Of a DNA stretch of 64,000 nt, positions 15,891 through 30,762 are shown piece by piece. Position numbers and translations under genes: made by a program. The DNA is taken from NCBI GenBank assembly GCA_021773645.1, contig JAJFJU010000010.1:186001-250000 (forward strand), written 5' to 3'. Numbering within the stretch: the first letter of the stretch is position 1; every line of letters begins with the position of its first letter. This DNA is from Gammaproteobacteria bacterium (GTDB lineage Bacteria; Pseudomonadota; Gammaproteobacteria; HK1). Under the pieces are notes generated by a model. The model had not been told where the DNA came from. It saw nothing but the letters and a program-made list of their open reading frames with translations, and ran no database searches.

Positions 15891-18578
15891 TCAAGAATTC
15901 CCAAGTGTTCTGGATGCAATTTCGTAGCTATCACGAGACAGGCCCTTAGTTTTCAGAATTATTCCAAGTTCTCCACGGATGTGTTGCTGTCCTTTCCCAC
16001 CGAGTTTTCGCCAGCGGCCGAAGGCACCGAGCAGGCGGGCGGCGAGTTGTGGGTTGCGCGGGTCGAGTTCCAGAATCCTTTCCCTTAGAAACACATAACC
16101 ACTGCCGTCGGCGGCGTGAAATTGTGCCGGGTTGGCGTGGCTGAAGGCGCCGATGAGGGCACGGATGCGGTTGGGGTTACTTCTATTGTAGGCGGCGTGC
16201 TGCATGAGCTCTTTCACCTTTTCCAGGGTGCCGGGCAGTCGAGAGGTCGCTTGTAGGCTGAACCATTTATCCATCACCAGTGGTTCTGATTGCCAGCGGG
16301 TTTCAAATTCCGCCAGCGCGATAGCGCGTTCTTCGCAGTCGTGTTGGCTGAGGCTGGCTAAGGCTCCGAGAGCATCGGTCATGTTATCTGCATCGCGGAA
16401 CTGAGTGAGGCAGCGGCCGCGGATTTCCGAATCTTCTAATTCCATCAGATAGCTCAACACAACGTTTTTCAGGCTGCGTCGGCCCACGGCATCCTGTGTG
16501 TAGCGGTAGGCTTCTTGGCGCGTGTTCTCCTGATAGGTGTGCTCGAATTTTTCGCGCAGCGAGCGGGCAAGCGTAAGGCGCAGGAAGCAGCGGGCTTGAT
16601 GAATAGATGCCGGGTCCATCACCTCCATGCGCTGGGCGATATAACCCTCTCCGGGCAAGACGAAGACCTCGGCGATGAAGGCCGGATCCAAATCGGGGTT
16701 GCCGAGGGTTTGGCCCATCGCATGGGCGAAATCTGAATTCAGACGCAGTATTTCGCCATGTTGTATTTGTTCCACCAGTCGGAGAGTCAGGCGCACGGCC
16801 AGTTCCTGGCTTGCCTCCCAACGATTAAATGAGTCGGAATCATGGGCGAGCAGGAAGGCTAATTCGTTATCGCTGGCCCCGCTTTCCAGTTGTACCGGTG
16901 CGGAGAAGCCCCGCAACAGCGAGGGGGTGGGTGGTGTGTCGATATTTTCGAAGCGGAAGGTCTCGCTTTCCTTTCGCAGGCTTAATACTCGGATGGTGGC
17001 CGCTGCTGTTTCTCCGCTAATTTGCAGAGGCAGATCGTGGCCGTTGCTATCCAGCAGACCCATTGCTACCGGGATGTGAAAGGGTGCCTTGGTCTCTTGT
17101 TCCGGGGTCGGTGGGCAGGATTGGGTGAGCTTTAGTTCATAGCTATTATTTTTTGCATCATGATGGCCTTCGGCATGAATGACCGGAGTACCAGCCTGAC
17201 TGTACCAACGGCGGAACTGCTCCAGATCCGCGCCGCTGGCATCCGCAATAGCCTGCAGGAAATCGTCGGTGGTCACCGCTTGGCCGTCATGACGCTTGAG
17301 ATAGAGCCGGACTCCGGCACGGAAGGCCTCCGTACCCACCAGCGCCTCATACATGTGGATCACCTCTGCGCCCTTGTTGTAGACGGTGGCGGTGTAGAAA
17401 TTATTGATCTCGATGTAGGAGGCCGGGCGCACTGGGTGGGCCATGGGGCCAGCGTCCTCAGGGAATTGGGCGTTACGCAGTACGCGTACGTCACCGATGC
17501 GCTGCACCGGGCGTGAGCCCATATCGGCGGAAAACTCCTGGTCGCGGTATACCGTCAGCCCTTCCTTGAGGCTTAACTGGAACCAGTCCCGGCAGGTGAC
17601 GCGGTTGCCGGTCCAGTTGTGGAAGTACTCGTGGGCGATGACACTTTCTACGCCATTGAAATCGGCATCGGTGGCGGTGTCGGCATCGGCAAGCACGTAT
17701 TTGGAGTTAAAGACGTTGAGGCCCTTGTTCTCCATCGCCCCCATGTTGAAGTCATCCACCGCGACAATCATGTAAATGTCCAGATCGTATTCGAGGCCAA
17801 ACACCTCCTCATCCCAGCGCATGGCCTTTTTCAGTGAGGCCATGGCGTGGTCGCAGCGTGTGGCATTGTGAGATTCTACATAGATGCGAAGCGCTACTTC
17901 TCGCCCCGAGGTGGTGGTGTATTGATCCTCGATACAGGCCAGATCTCCGGCCACCAGCGCAAACAGATAAGCGGGTTTGGGGTAGGGGTCCTGCCAACGT
18001 ATCCAGTGGCGATTATTTTCTAACTCCCCGCGTTCTACCGGATTGCCGTTGGAGAGCAGCACCGGGCAGGTTTTTTGGTCTGCCACCACGGTGGTGGTGT
18101 AGCGGGCCATGACATCGGGGCGGTCGAGGAAATAGGTGATGCGACGAAAACCCTCGGCCTCGCACTGGGTGCAGAAGGTACCGCTGGAGAGATACAGGCC
18201 TTGCAGCGCGGTGTTGGCTTCTGGTTGTAGGCGGGTTGTTACTTCCAGGGTGAAACGCTCTGGTGGCGCGATGATGAGTAGCCCGGTACTGGAGCAGATA
18301 TAACGATCGGCGCCAAGGGTGATGCCATCCATCTTGAGCGACAGTAATTCCATGTTTTCGCCATCAAGGCGCAGCGGGCCGAGCCCACGGGCCTCGGCTT
18401 GAGAATTACGCACGAAGGCTATGCGTGCATTTACCCGGGTGGCCATGGGCTCCAGCTCAAAGCGGAGATCCACGGTCTCAATGAGATATTCCGAGGGTTG
18501 GTAGTCTTGGAGGCGGTGGGTTTTCGGGGGCTGTAGGGGCATTGTCGAGTGTCTGGCTATAAGAGGATGGACGGGCAT
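15891..18578 (-). CDS. pepN: Aminopeptidase N (M1 family)
   Basis: An 895-residue gluzincin aminopeptidase. It has the substrate-binding GAMEN motif near residue 280 (NMGAMENKGLNVF) and the zinc motif HEYFHNWTGN near 316-325 (HExxH with the downstream Glu in LKEGLTVYRDQEF). The start shown has GGTGAG upstream; an ATG 12 codons further in is an alternative. The length is close to the E. coli enzyme (870). It degrades cytosolic peptides. The C-terminal ERAP1-like helical half is complete to the stop. Confidence 0.96.
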   Translation of the reverse strand: MPVHPLIARHSTMPLQPPKTHRLQDYQPSEYLIETVDLRFELEPMATRVNARIAFVRNSQAEARGLGPLRLDGENMELLSLKMDGITLGADRYICSSTGLLIIAPPERFTLEVTTRLQPEANTALQGLYLSSGTFCTQCEAEGFRRITYFLDRPDVMARYTTTVVADQKTCPVLLSNGNPVERGELENNRHWIRWQDPYPKPAYLFALVAGDLACIEDQYTTTSGREVALRIYVESHNATRCDHAMASLKKAMRWDEEVFGLEYDLDIYMIVAVDDFNMGAMENKGLNVFNSKYVLADADTATDADFNGVESVIAHEYFHNWTGNRVTCRDWFQLSLKEGLTVYRDQEFSADMGSRPVQRIGDVRVLRNAQFPEDAGPMAHPVRPASYIEINNFYTATVYNKGAEVIHMYEALVGTEAFRAGVRLYLKRHDGQAVTTDDFLQAIADASGADLEQFRRWYSQAGTPVIHAEGHHDAKNNSYELKLTQSCPPTPEQETKAPFHIPVAMGLLDSNGHDLPLQISGETAAATIRVLSLRKESETFRFENIDTPPTPSLLRGFSAPVQLESGASDNELAFLLAHDSDSFNRWEASQELAVRLTLRLVEQIQHGEILRLNSDFAHAMGQTLGNPDLDPAFIAEVFVLPGEGYIAQRMEVMDPASIHQARCFLRLTLARSLREKFEHTYQENTRQEAYRYTQDAVGRRSLKNVVLSYLMELEDSEIRGRCLTQFRDADNMTDALGALASLSQHDCEERAIALAEFETRWQSEPLVMDKWFSLQATSRLPGTLEKVKELMQHAAYNRSNPNRIRALIGAFSHANPAQFHAADGSGYVFLRERILELDPRNPQLAARLLGAFGRWRKLGGKGQQHIRGELGIILKTKGLSRDSYEIASRTLGNS

Positions 18579-18622
18579 TATCCATTCTCACCAGTCCTCC
18601 CGCCACCGAACCGTCACTATCC

Positions 18623-18705
18623 GTGGGCATGGCCCCGTGGTGCGGGCCATGGCCGGCGCATACCCTACCTCCGACATCCGTTGAACGGTGGGCATGGCCC
18701 GCCCT
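18623..18705. repeat. GGTGGGCATGGCCCGCC repeats (GC-shifted family D) upstream of pyrG
   Basis: Three related near-palindromic units (GTGGGCATGGCCCC, GCGGGCCATGGCCGGC, GGTGGGCATGGCCCGCCC) lie in the 265-bp gap between divergent pepN and pyrG. The outer unit matches the family D core GGCGGACATGGTCCGCC after A-to-G and T-to-C changes. They can fold into alternative hairpins in a pyrG leader transcript. Nothing else is evident in the gap. Confidence 0.6.
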
Positions 18706-18756
18706 GCGCAAGGAATTTGTCATTCAGGCTACCGGCTTCCAGATGGGCGGCTGTGA

Positions 18757-21307
<2,551 letters not shown>

Positions 21308-21314
<7 letters not shown>

Positions 21315-21445
21315 AAAGCTTCATACGGCACAATACTGCGTTAAAAAGCGGCTCAAAATGCTCACTTACTCTATGTAAGCTGCGCTTTTTCGCCAATTTT
21401 TGCCTTGTCTTGTACTCGCCTGAAACTCTTTCAACACCCTGCTAG
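21308..21445. repeat. Family-A inverted-end element at the kdsA stop
   Basis: This shares CGGCACAATACTGCGTTAAA and nearby blocks, and the right half TGCCTTGTCTTGTACTCGCC, with the element at 24477-24668. The right end TTCAACACCCTGCTAG is 1 base different from the other copy. The left end is worn and merges with the final kdsA codons (TGTTTAAAAAG). It lacks about 50 bp of the interior found in the second copy. The remaining gap to eno (21446-21536) contains only the eno ribosome binding site. Confidence 0.85.
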
Positions 21446-21524
21446 AGGCATAATGCCTGGTTCGGGATTATTACCGCGGGGGCTTAAGCAGCATCCCGCC
21501 ATTTCATTACACACTGAAGATTAG

Positions 21525-22829
<1,305 letters not shown>

Positions 22830-22832
22830 TAG

Positions 22833-22993
22833 GGAGCCTGTCGGACTTAGGGCTGCTCTGCTGCGGGCAATCTATTTTGGCCATATTTCCCGATCCTTTT
22901 CGTCTAATAGCTTGGTTATTATCCTCAAATGATCGAAAAATCTGTCTCAAAATGGCTTTCCCTCGCTACGAGCGCCTAAGTCAGACAGGCTCC
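22833..22993. repeat. Family-B 161-bp inverted-end element, copy 1
   Basis: The ends GGAGCCTGTCGGACTTAGG (22833-22851) and its complement (22975-22993) match over 19 bp with one mismatch. The reverse complement of the whole element aligns with copy 2 at 25761-25921, which is exactly the same length (161 bp), including CCATTTTGAGACAG and GACGAAAAGGATCGG. It begins 3 bp after the eno stop. There is no coding capacity, so it is MITE-like. Confidence 0.88.
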
Positions 22994-23006
22994 TAGCTGG
23001 GTCACC

Positions 23007-23291
23007 ATGAGCCGGTTACTGCTCTTTGTGCTGCTAGCAACTCTGGCAGTCTTGCAGTACCGGCTCTGGGTGGGTGACAGCAGTTTGGCGGAGGTCTCTC
23101 GGCGTGAACGCGCGGTGGCCGAGCAGCAACAGGAAAATGCCCGGTTACGCGAGCGCAATGCCTTGCTTGATGCTGAGGTTGGAGATCTGAAACAGGGGCT
23201 GGAATCCATCGAGGATCGAGCGCGTCACGATCTCGGCATGATTCATAAGGATGAGATTTTCTTCCAGCAGGTAGAGGAGCTACCCGAGTGA
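23007..23291 (+). CDS. ftsB: Cell division protein FtsB
   Basis: A 94-residue bitopic divisome protein. It has a membrane helix at about residues 4-20 (LLLFVLLATLAVLQYRLW) and then a heptad-rich coiled coil (SLAEVSRRERAVAEQQQENARLRERNALLDAEV). The C-terminus DLKQGLESIEDRARHDLGMIHKDEIFFQ is the FtsB/DivIC signature. It acts with FtsL and FtsQ to activate septal wall synthesis. It precedes ispD with a GTGA overlap, the standard gammaproteobacterial order. Confidence 0.95.
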   Translation: MSRLLLFVLLATLAVLQYRLWVGDSSLAEVSRRERAVAEQQQENARLRERNALLDAEVGDLKQGLESIEDRARHDLGMIHKDEIFFQQVEELPE

Positions 23292-24007
23292 GCGCGGAAA
23301 GTAGGACGCCAAAGCGCATTTGGGCAGTGGTGCCAGCGGCTGGTGCCGGTCAGCGTATGGGCGCACCTGTTCCCAAACAATATCTGCCATTGCTTGGGCG
23401 TCCTGTTATTGCCCATACCCTGGAACGGTTAGCTAATCACCCGCGTATCGACGGCGTGGTGGTAGTACTTTCTGCCGATGATGAGTGGTGGCAAGACAGC
23501 GGTATATCGACTGCTAAACCACCGCTACGAGCAGTGGGTGGTGTCGAGCGTTGTGATTCGGTATTAAATGGCCTGCAACAGCTGGCTGAAATCGCTGCTC
23601 CGGGAGATTGGGTGCTGGTGCATGATGCCGCCCGCCCCTGCCTGCGCGATGAGGACATCGATAGGCTCATTGAGGCGGTCACCAAAGCGGGCGATGGCGG
23701 GTTATTGGGTATCCCGGTACGCGACACCATGAAGCGTACCGATGCTTTTGGACAGATTGTGGAGACCGTTGAGCGTGAGGCTTTATGGCATGCGCTGACG
23801 CCACAGATGTTTATTCTTGCCGATTTGCAGCGGGCATTAGGCCGGGCTAGGGAGCAGGGAATTACTGTGACCGATGAGGCTCAAGCGATGGAACTCTCTG
23901 GCGTGCGTCCACACATGGTTAAAGGCCATGCCGATAACATCAAAATTACCCGTCCGGAAGATCTTTCCCTAGCGGAATACTATTTGCGGAGTAACGCATG
24001 CGCATAG
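23288..24007 (+). CDS. ispD: 2-C-methyl-D-erythritol 4-phosphate cytidylyltransferase
   Basis: A 239-residue enzyme of the MEP isoprenoid pathway, making CDP-ME from MEP and CTP. The start is a GTG overlapping the ftsB stop. It has the nucleotide-binding start VVPAAGAGQRMGAPVPKQYLPL, a VHDAARPCLRDEDI motif near residue 115, and TDEAQAMELSG near 198. It overlaps ispF by 10 bp, so the two steps are co-translated. Confidence 0.96.
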   Translation: MSAESRTPKRIWAVVPAAGAGQRMGAPVPKQYLPLLGRPVIAHTLERLANHPRIDGVVVVLSADDEWWQDSGISTAKPPLRAVGGVERCDSVLNGLQQLAEIAAPGDWVLVHDAARPCLRDEDIDRLIEAVTKAGDGGLLGIPVRDTMKRTDAFGQIVETVEREALWHALTPQMFILADLQRALGRAREQGITVTDEAQAMELSGVRPHMVKGHADNIKITRPEDLSLAEYYLRSNACA

Positions 24008-24468
24008 GCCACGGATACGACGCTCATCGCTTTGCCAGCGGACGCCCTTTGGTTCTTGGTGGCGTTACCATTCCCCATGGTGAAGGTTTGGCCGCGCATT
24101 CTGATGGTGATGTGGTTGTCCATGCGCTGTGTGATGCGCTGCTTGGCGCGGCGGCACTGGGTGACATTGGCAAGTTGTTTCCGGATTCCAGCGAGGAATA
24201 TCGCAATATTGATAGCCGCATCCTGCTGCGCGAAGTAGTCGAACGCCTGACTGACGCGGCCTTACGGGTTTCCTCGGTGGATATCAGCATGGTCGCCCAG
24301 CGCCCACGATTGGCGTCTCATATCGCGGATATGGTGGAGATCTTGAGCAGCGATCTGGAGCTTGCCAGCGATCGCCTTAACGTCAAAGCGACCACCACCG
24401 AGGGCATGGGTTTTACTGGCCGCGGCGAGGGTATTGCGGTCCATGCGGTGGTTTTGCTGGAAGAGTAA
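23998..24468 (+). CDS. ispF: 2-C-methyl-D-erythritol 2,4-cyclodiphosphate synthase
   Basis: A 156-residue enzyme closing the cyclodiphosphate ring in the MEP pathway. It starts MRIGHGYDAHRF with the zinc ligands D8 and H10, then GGVTIPHGEGLAAHSDGDVVVHALCDALLGAAALGDIGKLFPD and ends with the conserved TTTEGMGFTGRGEGIAVHAVVLL. Length matches E. coli IspF (159). It overlaps the ispD end by 10 bp. Confidence 0.97.
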   Translation: MRIGHGYDAHRFASGRPLVLGGVTIPHGEGLAAHSDGDVVVHALCDALLGAAALGDIGKLFPDSSEEYRNIDSRILLREVVERLTDAALRVSSVDISMVAQRPRLASHIADMVEILSSDLELASDRLNVKATTTEGMGFTGRGEGIAVHAVVLLEE

Positions 24469-24476
24469 GGCGGCCT

Positions 24477-24668
24477 CTAGCAGGCTGTTGAAAATCCCTC
24501 ATGCGGCACAATACTGCGTTAAAAATCGGCTCAAAATACTCACTTACTAATATGGGCCGCTCTCGCACATCCTTGTGCTTTGCGACCTAAGGTCATCCAT
24601 GGCCAAAGTTTTTTCGCATAGTTTGCCTTGTCTTGTGCTCGCCTGAGCCTTCTTCAACAGCCTGCTAG
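24477..24668. repeat. Family-A 192-bp inverted-end element
   Basis: A perfect 16-bp terminal inverted repeat, CTAGCAGGCTGTTGAA and TTCAACAGCCTGCTAG, bounds a 192-bp non-coding unit that starts 8 bp after the ispF stop and ends 23 bp before truD. The interior shares blocks with 21308-21445 and has about 50 bp more. There is no open frame of note and no obvious target-site duplication. It is MITE-like, probably mobilised in trans if at all. Confidence 0.88.
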
Positions 24669-24691
24669 GGTTTTCTCCTAGAGATACAACC

Positions 24692-25753
24692 ATGAGTGAT
24701 ATTTTCCCTTCCGAATTGAAGTTTGATTCCCTGCCCTATGCCCTGGGAAAGCCCTTGGCGAGTGCTCGCCTGCGCACCTTTCCCGAGGATTTCCAGGTCG
24801 ATGAACACTTGGGGTATCCATTGACAGGAGAAGGTGAACACGCCTGGCTGCATCTGCGTAAACGCAATACCAATACCGCCTGGGCGGCCGGTTTAATTGC
24901 AGATTTGGCCAAGGTAGCACGCCGAGACGTGGGCTATGCCGGACTCAAGGATCGCAATGCGGTCACCAGCCAGTGGTTCAGCATAGGCCTAGCGGGGCGG
25001 CCAGAGCCGGACTGGGAGCAATTAAATAGTGACGAACTCACTGTGCTGGAGGCCACTCGACACCAGAAGAAATTGCGTCGGGGCGGGCTTGCGGGTAATC
25101 ACTTTCAACTGATCCTGCGCGAGTTCAATGGTGACAAAGCGCTACTTGAGCAGCGCCTACAGCGGCTAAAGGAAATCGGGGCCCCCAATTGGTTTGGCTC
25201 CCAACGCTTTGGTCATGACTACGGCAATCTCGCCGCCGCTACCGCGCTGTTTCGAGGTCGCCGCGAGCGCGATCGGCAAAAACGCGGGCTTTATCTTTCC
25301 GCCGCCCGTTCTCTACTCTTCAATGCGGTGCTCGCTCGCCGACTGCTAGACGGCAACTGGAATCAGGCATTGGCTGGCGAGATGATGGCGCTGGAGGGTA
25401 GCCAGAGCGTCTTTGCAGTGGAGACCCCGGACGCCGAACTATCCGCTCGTCTGGCAGCGTTGGATGTCCACCCTACTGGTCCGCTGTGGGGCCGTGGTCG
25501 GCCACCGGTGAGCGCTGTCGCCCTTGCTATGGAAAGCGAAACTCTCGAATCCTTCGCAGAGTTTCGCGAGGGGTTGGAGATGGCGGGCCTGAAGCAGGCG
25601 CGCAGGGCGTTACGGATCTGTCTGCGCGACCTGGAATGGTGTTTTCCAGAGGATGATGTTTTACAACTGGCTTTCAGCCTACCTGCTGGAAGTTATGCCA
25701 CCGCTGTGGTGCGGGAAATCCTCGATTCAGAAATAGCGCCGCGGAATGAGTAA
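24692..25753 (+). CDS. truD: tRNA pseudouridine(13) synthase TruD
   Basis: A 353-residue enzyme modifying U13 of tRNA-Glu. Motifs include FPEDFQVDEHLGY near residue 30, the catalytic Asp at residue 87 in GYAGLKDRNAVTSQWFS, RGGLAGNHFQLILREF, and the NWFGSQRFGHDYGN block. Length matches E. coli TruD (349). In E. coli it also follows ispD-ispF, so the order is conserved. The expected following gene surE is absent here; guaB comes next after a family-B repeat. Confidence 0.96.
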   Translation: MSDIFPSELKFDSLPYALGKPLASARLRTFPEDFQVDEHLGYPLTGEGEHAWLHLRKRNTNTAWAAGLIADLAKVARRDVGYAGLKDRNAVTSQWFSIGLAGRPEPDWEQLNSDELTVLEATRHQKKLRRGGLAGNHFQLILREFNGDKALLEQRLQRLKEIGAPNWFGSQRFGHDYGNLAAATALFRGRRERDRQKRGLYLSAARSLLFNAVLARRLLDGNWNQALAGEMMALEGSQSVFAVETPDAELSARLAALDVHPTGPLWGRGRPPVSAVALAMESETLESFAEFREGLEMAGLKQARRALRICLRDLEWCFPEDDVLQLAFSLPAGSYATAVVREILDSEIAPRNE

Positions 25754-25760
25754 GTGCCCA

Positions 25761-25921
25761 GGAGTCTGTCGGATTTAGGCGTCCGTAGCGAGGGGAAGCC
25801 ATTTTGAGACAGGTTTTTCGGTCGTTTGAGGATAATAGTCGTTCTATTAGACGAAAAGGATCGGAAAAGATGGCCAAAAGGGCTTTGCCGCAGTAGGGCA
25901 GTCCTAAACCCGACAGACTCC
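25761..25921. repeat. Family-B 161-bp inverted-end element, copy 2
   Basis: The ends are GGAGTCTGTCGGATTTAGG (25761-25779) and CCTAAACCCGACAGACTCC (25903-25921), 19 bp with one mismatch. It is the inverted counterpart of 22833-22993 and has the same length. The centre AATAGTCGTTCTATT (25833-25847) is shared base for base with the family-C element at 33902-34060. It starts 7 bp after the truD stop. Confidence 0.88.
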
Positions 25922-25944
25922 TAGGTGTTGTGGTGGCCCGGACA

Positions 25945-27472
<1,528 letters not shown>

Positions 27473-27535
27473 AGCCTGTAGCTGAATCATCCTGGGGGTC
27501 GCTAGCGCGGATTCCCGTCAGTCGGAATAAATGCC

Positions 27536-29122
27536 TTGAGCCATAACGAGCTGGATATCCATGCCGACCGAATCCTGATTCTGGACTTCGGTTCCCAATA
27601 CACCCAACTGATCGCCCGGCGGATACGCGAGGCCGGGGTGTATTCCGAAATCCGTGCCTACGACATGGCCATTGAAGCGGTGCGCGAATTTCGGCCCCAC
27701 GGCATCATTCTTTCCGGTGGCCCTGAATCGGTTGCCGGTGATTTAGGCTTTGTGCCACCGGCTGGTTTGTTTGAACTGGGAGTGCCGGTGCTGGGCATTT
27801 GCTACGGCATGCAGATCATGACTACCGAGCTGGGCGGCACGGTGGAATCCGGCTCTGATGGTGAATTTGGTTTTGCCCAAGTCCGTGCCCGCTCCCATTC
27901 AACCCTGCTGCGAGATATCGAAGACCATGCCTCGGATGAGGGCTACGGCCTGCTCGACGTGTGGATGAGTCATGGGGATCGAGTGGCGAGCCTACCCCCG
28001 GGTTTCAATCGCATTGCCGAGACCTCCGGCGCACCGATTGCTGGTATGGCCGATGAGGCGCGTGGTTTTTACGCGCTTCAGTTCCACCCGGAAGTGACCC
28101 ATACCCGCCAGGGGCAGCGGATTATCGAGCGCTTCGTGCACGAGATCTGTGGCTGCGGCAATCTCTGGAACCCAGCCAATATCATTCGTGACAACATTGA
28201 ACGAGTGCGCCAGGAGGTGGGTGATGCGCCGGTGCTACTAGGGCTTTCTGGCGGGGTGGATTCCTCGGTGGTCGCCGCCCTGCTACATCAGGCCATCGGT
28301 GATCAGCTGCTGTGTATTTTTGTGGACAATGGTTTGTTGCGTCTGCACGAGGGTGACCAAGTGATGGCCACCTTCGGCGACAATATGGGTATCAAGGTGC
28401 TGCGGGTGGATGCGGAACAGCGCTTTCTCGATGCCCTTGCCGGGGTGAGTGACCCGGAGGAAAAACGCAAACATATTGGCCGTTTGTTCATCGAGATCTT
28501 CGAAGAAGAGGCGAACAAGCTCGATGGCGCCCACTATCTGGCCCAAGGCACTATCTACCCGGATGTGATCGAATCCGCGGGGGCCGGTACTGGCAAGGCC
28601 CATGTCATCAAGTCGCATCACAATGTTGGTGGTTTGCCGGATCGGATGAAACTCAAGTTGGTAGAGCCATTACGTGAGCTGTTCAAGGATGAGGTACGCA
28701 CTCTCGGCCTGGAACTGGGCCTGCCCTACGACATGGTCTACCGTCACCCCTTTCCGGGGCCCGGCCTTGGTGTGCGGATACTGGGGGAGGTGCGCAAGGA
28801 TTATGCCGATACCCTGCGTTTGGCGGATGCCATTTTTCTGGAAGAATTACATGCTCACGACTGGTATCAGAAGACCAGTCAGGCCTTTGCGGTATTTCTC
28901 CCGGTGCGTTCCGTGGGGGTGATGGGGGACCAGCGCCATTACGAGCACGTCATCGCCCTGCGTGCTGTTGAGACCCTGGATTTCATGACCGCCCACTGGG
29001 CGCATCTGCCCTACGAATTACTGGGGAAGGTCTCTAATCGGATCATCAACGAAGTGCCGGGTGTTTCCCGCGTTACCTACGATATCTCTGGCAAGCCGCC
29101 AGCGACTATTGAATGGGAATAG
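27536..29122 (+). CDS. guaA: GMP synthase (glutamine-hydrolysing)
   Basis: A 528-residue enzyme converting XMP to GMP. The start is TTG; the only nearby ATG is out of frame, and the protein aligns from [15 protein letters not shown]. The amidotransferase Cys is in GICYGMQ near residue 89, with [11 protein letters not shown] near 182. The PP-loop ATPase motif [15 protein letters not shown] is near residue 236. The dimerisation end [28 protein letters not shown] is intact. It is convergent with the next gene over only 12 bp, with no terminator visible. Confidence 0.97.
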   Translation: MSHNELDIHADRILILDFGSQYTQLIARRIREAGVYSEIRAYDMAIEAVREFRPHGIILSGGPESVAGDLGFVPPAGLFELGVPVLGICYGMQIMTTELGGTVESGSDGEFGFAQVRARSHSTLLRDIEDHASDEGYGLLDVWMSHGDRVASLPPGFNRIAETSGAPIAGMADEARGFYALQFHPEVTHTRQGQRIIERFVHEICGCGNLWNPANIIRDNIERVRQEVGDAPVLLGLSGGVDSSVVAALLHQAIGDQLLCIFVDNGLLRLHEGDQVMATFGDNMGIKVLRVDAEQRFLDALAGVSDPEEKRKHIGRLFIEIFEEEANKLDGAHYLAQGTIYPDVIESAGAGTGKAHVIKSHHNVGGLPDRMKLKLVEPLRELFKDEVRTLGLELGLPYDMVYRHPFPGPGLGVRILGEVRKDYADTLRLADAIFLEELHAHDWYQKTSQAFAVFLPVRSVGVMGDQRHYEHVIALRAVETLDFMTAHWAHLPYELLGKVSNRIINEVPGVSRVTYDISGKPPATIEWE

Positions 29123-29134
29123 GGCGGAGGTTTC

Positions 29135-30637
29135 TTAGAACTCCATCGAGACACTAAGGCTGAAGACATTGCTGGACAGATTTTTGCGTGTCTTGACGGT
29201 GTGATACTCCAGTGTTCCGGTGACTCCCTGTTTGCCTACATAGCGAACTCCCGCGCCCAGTTGTAACTCTGTACGGTCATTAGATGGCTGGGCTTGGGAG
29301 GCGGCAACCTGCACCTTGGTGGTTTTCAGGTCGTAGACATAATAGGCGTTGGCAAAAGGCTCAAAATTCCCCACTGGATAAGCGACATTGCCACCAATAC
29401 GCGCCTGTCCAAGGCGGATGATTTGCGAGGAATTGACCAAGCCGTTGCTTTCGGTAAATGAATCCAGCTTGTCGCGTGCATAGAGAAAGCCGATTGACGT
29501 ATCCACCGACCAGTTTCCTATTTCCTGAAAATGATTCAGGTTGCTGGCAAGGAACCAACGCTTGGCATCTTGTGAACCGGAGACCGGGGTGCCGAGTTGC
29601 AAGCGGGTCTGATCGATATCGATGCGGGTATGGCCCACCACCAGATCCGCGCTCAGATTATCTGTGAACAAATAGCCCAGATACGGTGCCACCGTATAGC
29701 TGTTGGATTTCTGAGTGCCGCTATTAAAAAAAGTATCGATCTTCTGGCGTTCGTAGCCAAGGGTGACACCGACGAGCAGCCGATCATCAAGCAGGGTATC
29801 GAGACCGCCCATGAGCATCCTGACATCGGCGCTGAATGCGGTGCTGCTAAAGTTATTCTTGATGCTGTTGGTGGCGATATTGCCCCAGGCATTCCAGGCC
29901 CTGGTTTCTTCATCACCCGCAGAAAGGCCTGATTGTGGTGCCCGTCCGGTATCCATCCCCAGGACCTTTATCTGACCGCTGCGCTGATAGCCGCGCAAAC
30001 GACCACCGATGCGCTGCTCGATAATCACCGATTGCTGGGCCATGCCCTGCTTTTGGACTTCCGGGGTGACTGTGGGGCTGCTGGCTTTCAATTCCGTGGT
30101 TTCAGCAACCACATCGGTGCCCGGTGTTACGACGGAAGGCAAGACACCTCCACCCAGGTGTGACAGATCACCAAAAAAACTCCCGGCGGAGGTTTGAATC
30201 CAGCCAGTGGCGTTGCTAGCAAAGGGGGGGGATGTTAATTCGGGTAGCAGACCTGGGGTCAAAATCTCAAAGCCGGACAGGGTTGTCCCTGGCGCTATTG
30301 AGCCGTTTTCCCAGATGATGTTCTGGGATCCTCTGGTTGTCCATCCGGCGGGAATATTGACGGTATAGGCGAGGTTGTTCGGATTTCCCACCCGAAATAA
30401 AGTGACGGCATTTGCGGATAGATTTTGGACCGAATACAGATACGAATTGTCGGGGCCGCCGAGTTCTGCGGCAGTAGTAAATACTTCGGTAATCTTGAAC
30501 TGACCCCAGTCATTATTGGTAACGGTGGGCACTGAAAGTACGGTGGGGCTAGTGAGCACCGCTCCCAGCACGGCAATCCATGCGGCGGCGTTACCTTCCA
30601 GCTTTGCGAGCGAAAGATGCATACGACAGAAATCCAT
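29135..30637 (-). CDS. Autotransporter beta-domain outer-membrane protein
   Basis: About 500 residues. The start is uncertain: ATG 30637 is preferred over a TTG 11 codons upstream, and ATG 30622 is also possible. A signal-like segment (AAWIAVLGAVLTSPTVLS) is followed by a short passenger of about 150 residues containing NDWGQFKITEVF and GFEILTPGLLPEL. From about residue 230 comes a C-terminal autotransporter barrel with the family start AWNAWGNIATN and alternating strands, ending SLSVSMEF. The terminal Phe is the outer-membrane assembly signal. The passenger resembles no adhesin or protease I know. Confidence 0.8.
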   Translation of the reverse strand: MDFCRMHLSLAKLEGNAAAWIAVLGAVLTSPTVLSVPTVTNNDWGQFKITEVFTTAAELGGPDNSYLYSVQNLSANAVTLFRVGNPNNLAYTVNIPAGWTTRGSQNIIWENGSIAPGTTLSGFEILTPGLLPELTSPPFASNATGWIQTSAGSFFGDLSHLGGGVLPSVVTPGTDVVAETTELKASSPTVTPEVQKQGMAQQSVIIEQRIGGRLRGYQRSGQIKVLGMDTGRAPQSGLSAGDEETRAWNAWGNIATNSIKNNFSSTAFSADVRMLMGGLDTLLDDRLLVGVTLGYERQKIDTFFNSGTQKSNSYTVAPYLGYLFTDNLSADLVVGHTRIDIDQTRLQLGTPVSGSQDAKRWFLASNLNHFQEIGNWSVDTSIGFLYARDKLDSFTESNGLVNSSQIIRLGQARIGGNVAYPVGNFEPFANAYYVYDLKTTKVQVAASQAQPSNDRTELQLGAGVRYVGKQGVTGTLEYHTVKTRKNLSSNVFSLSVSMEF

Positions 30638-30762
30638 TCTTAGGGAACAACGAGTTTCAGAGCCATCCAAGGCAGTTATTTTTATTATTCAGAGCCTTAG
30701 CGAATGAAGGTAACATAAGACGTGGCGGAACAAAATGAGTTGGGGATTCCATCGCTTAGCAC

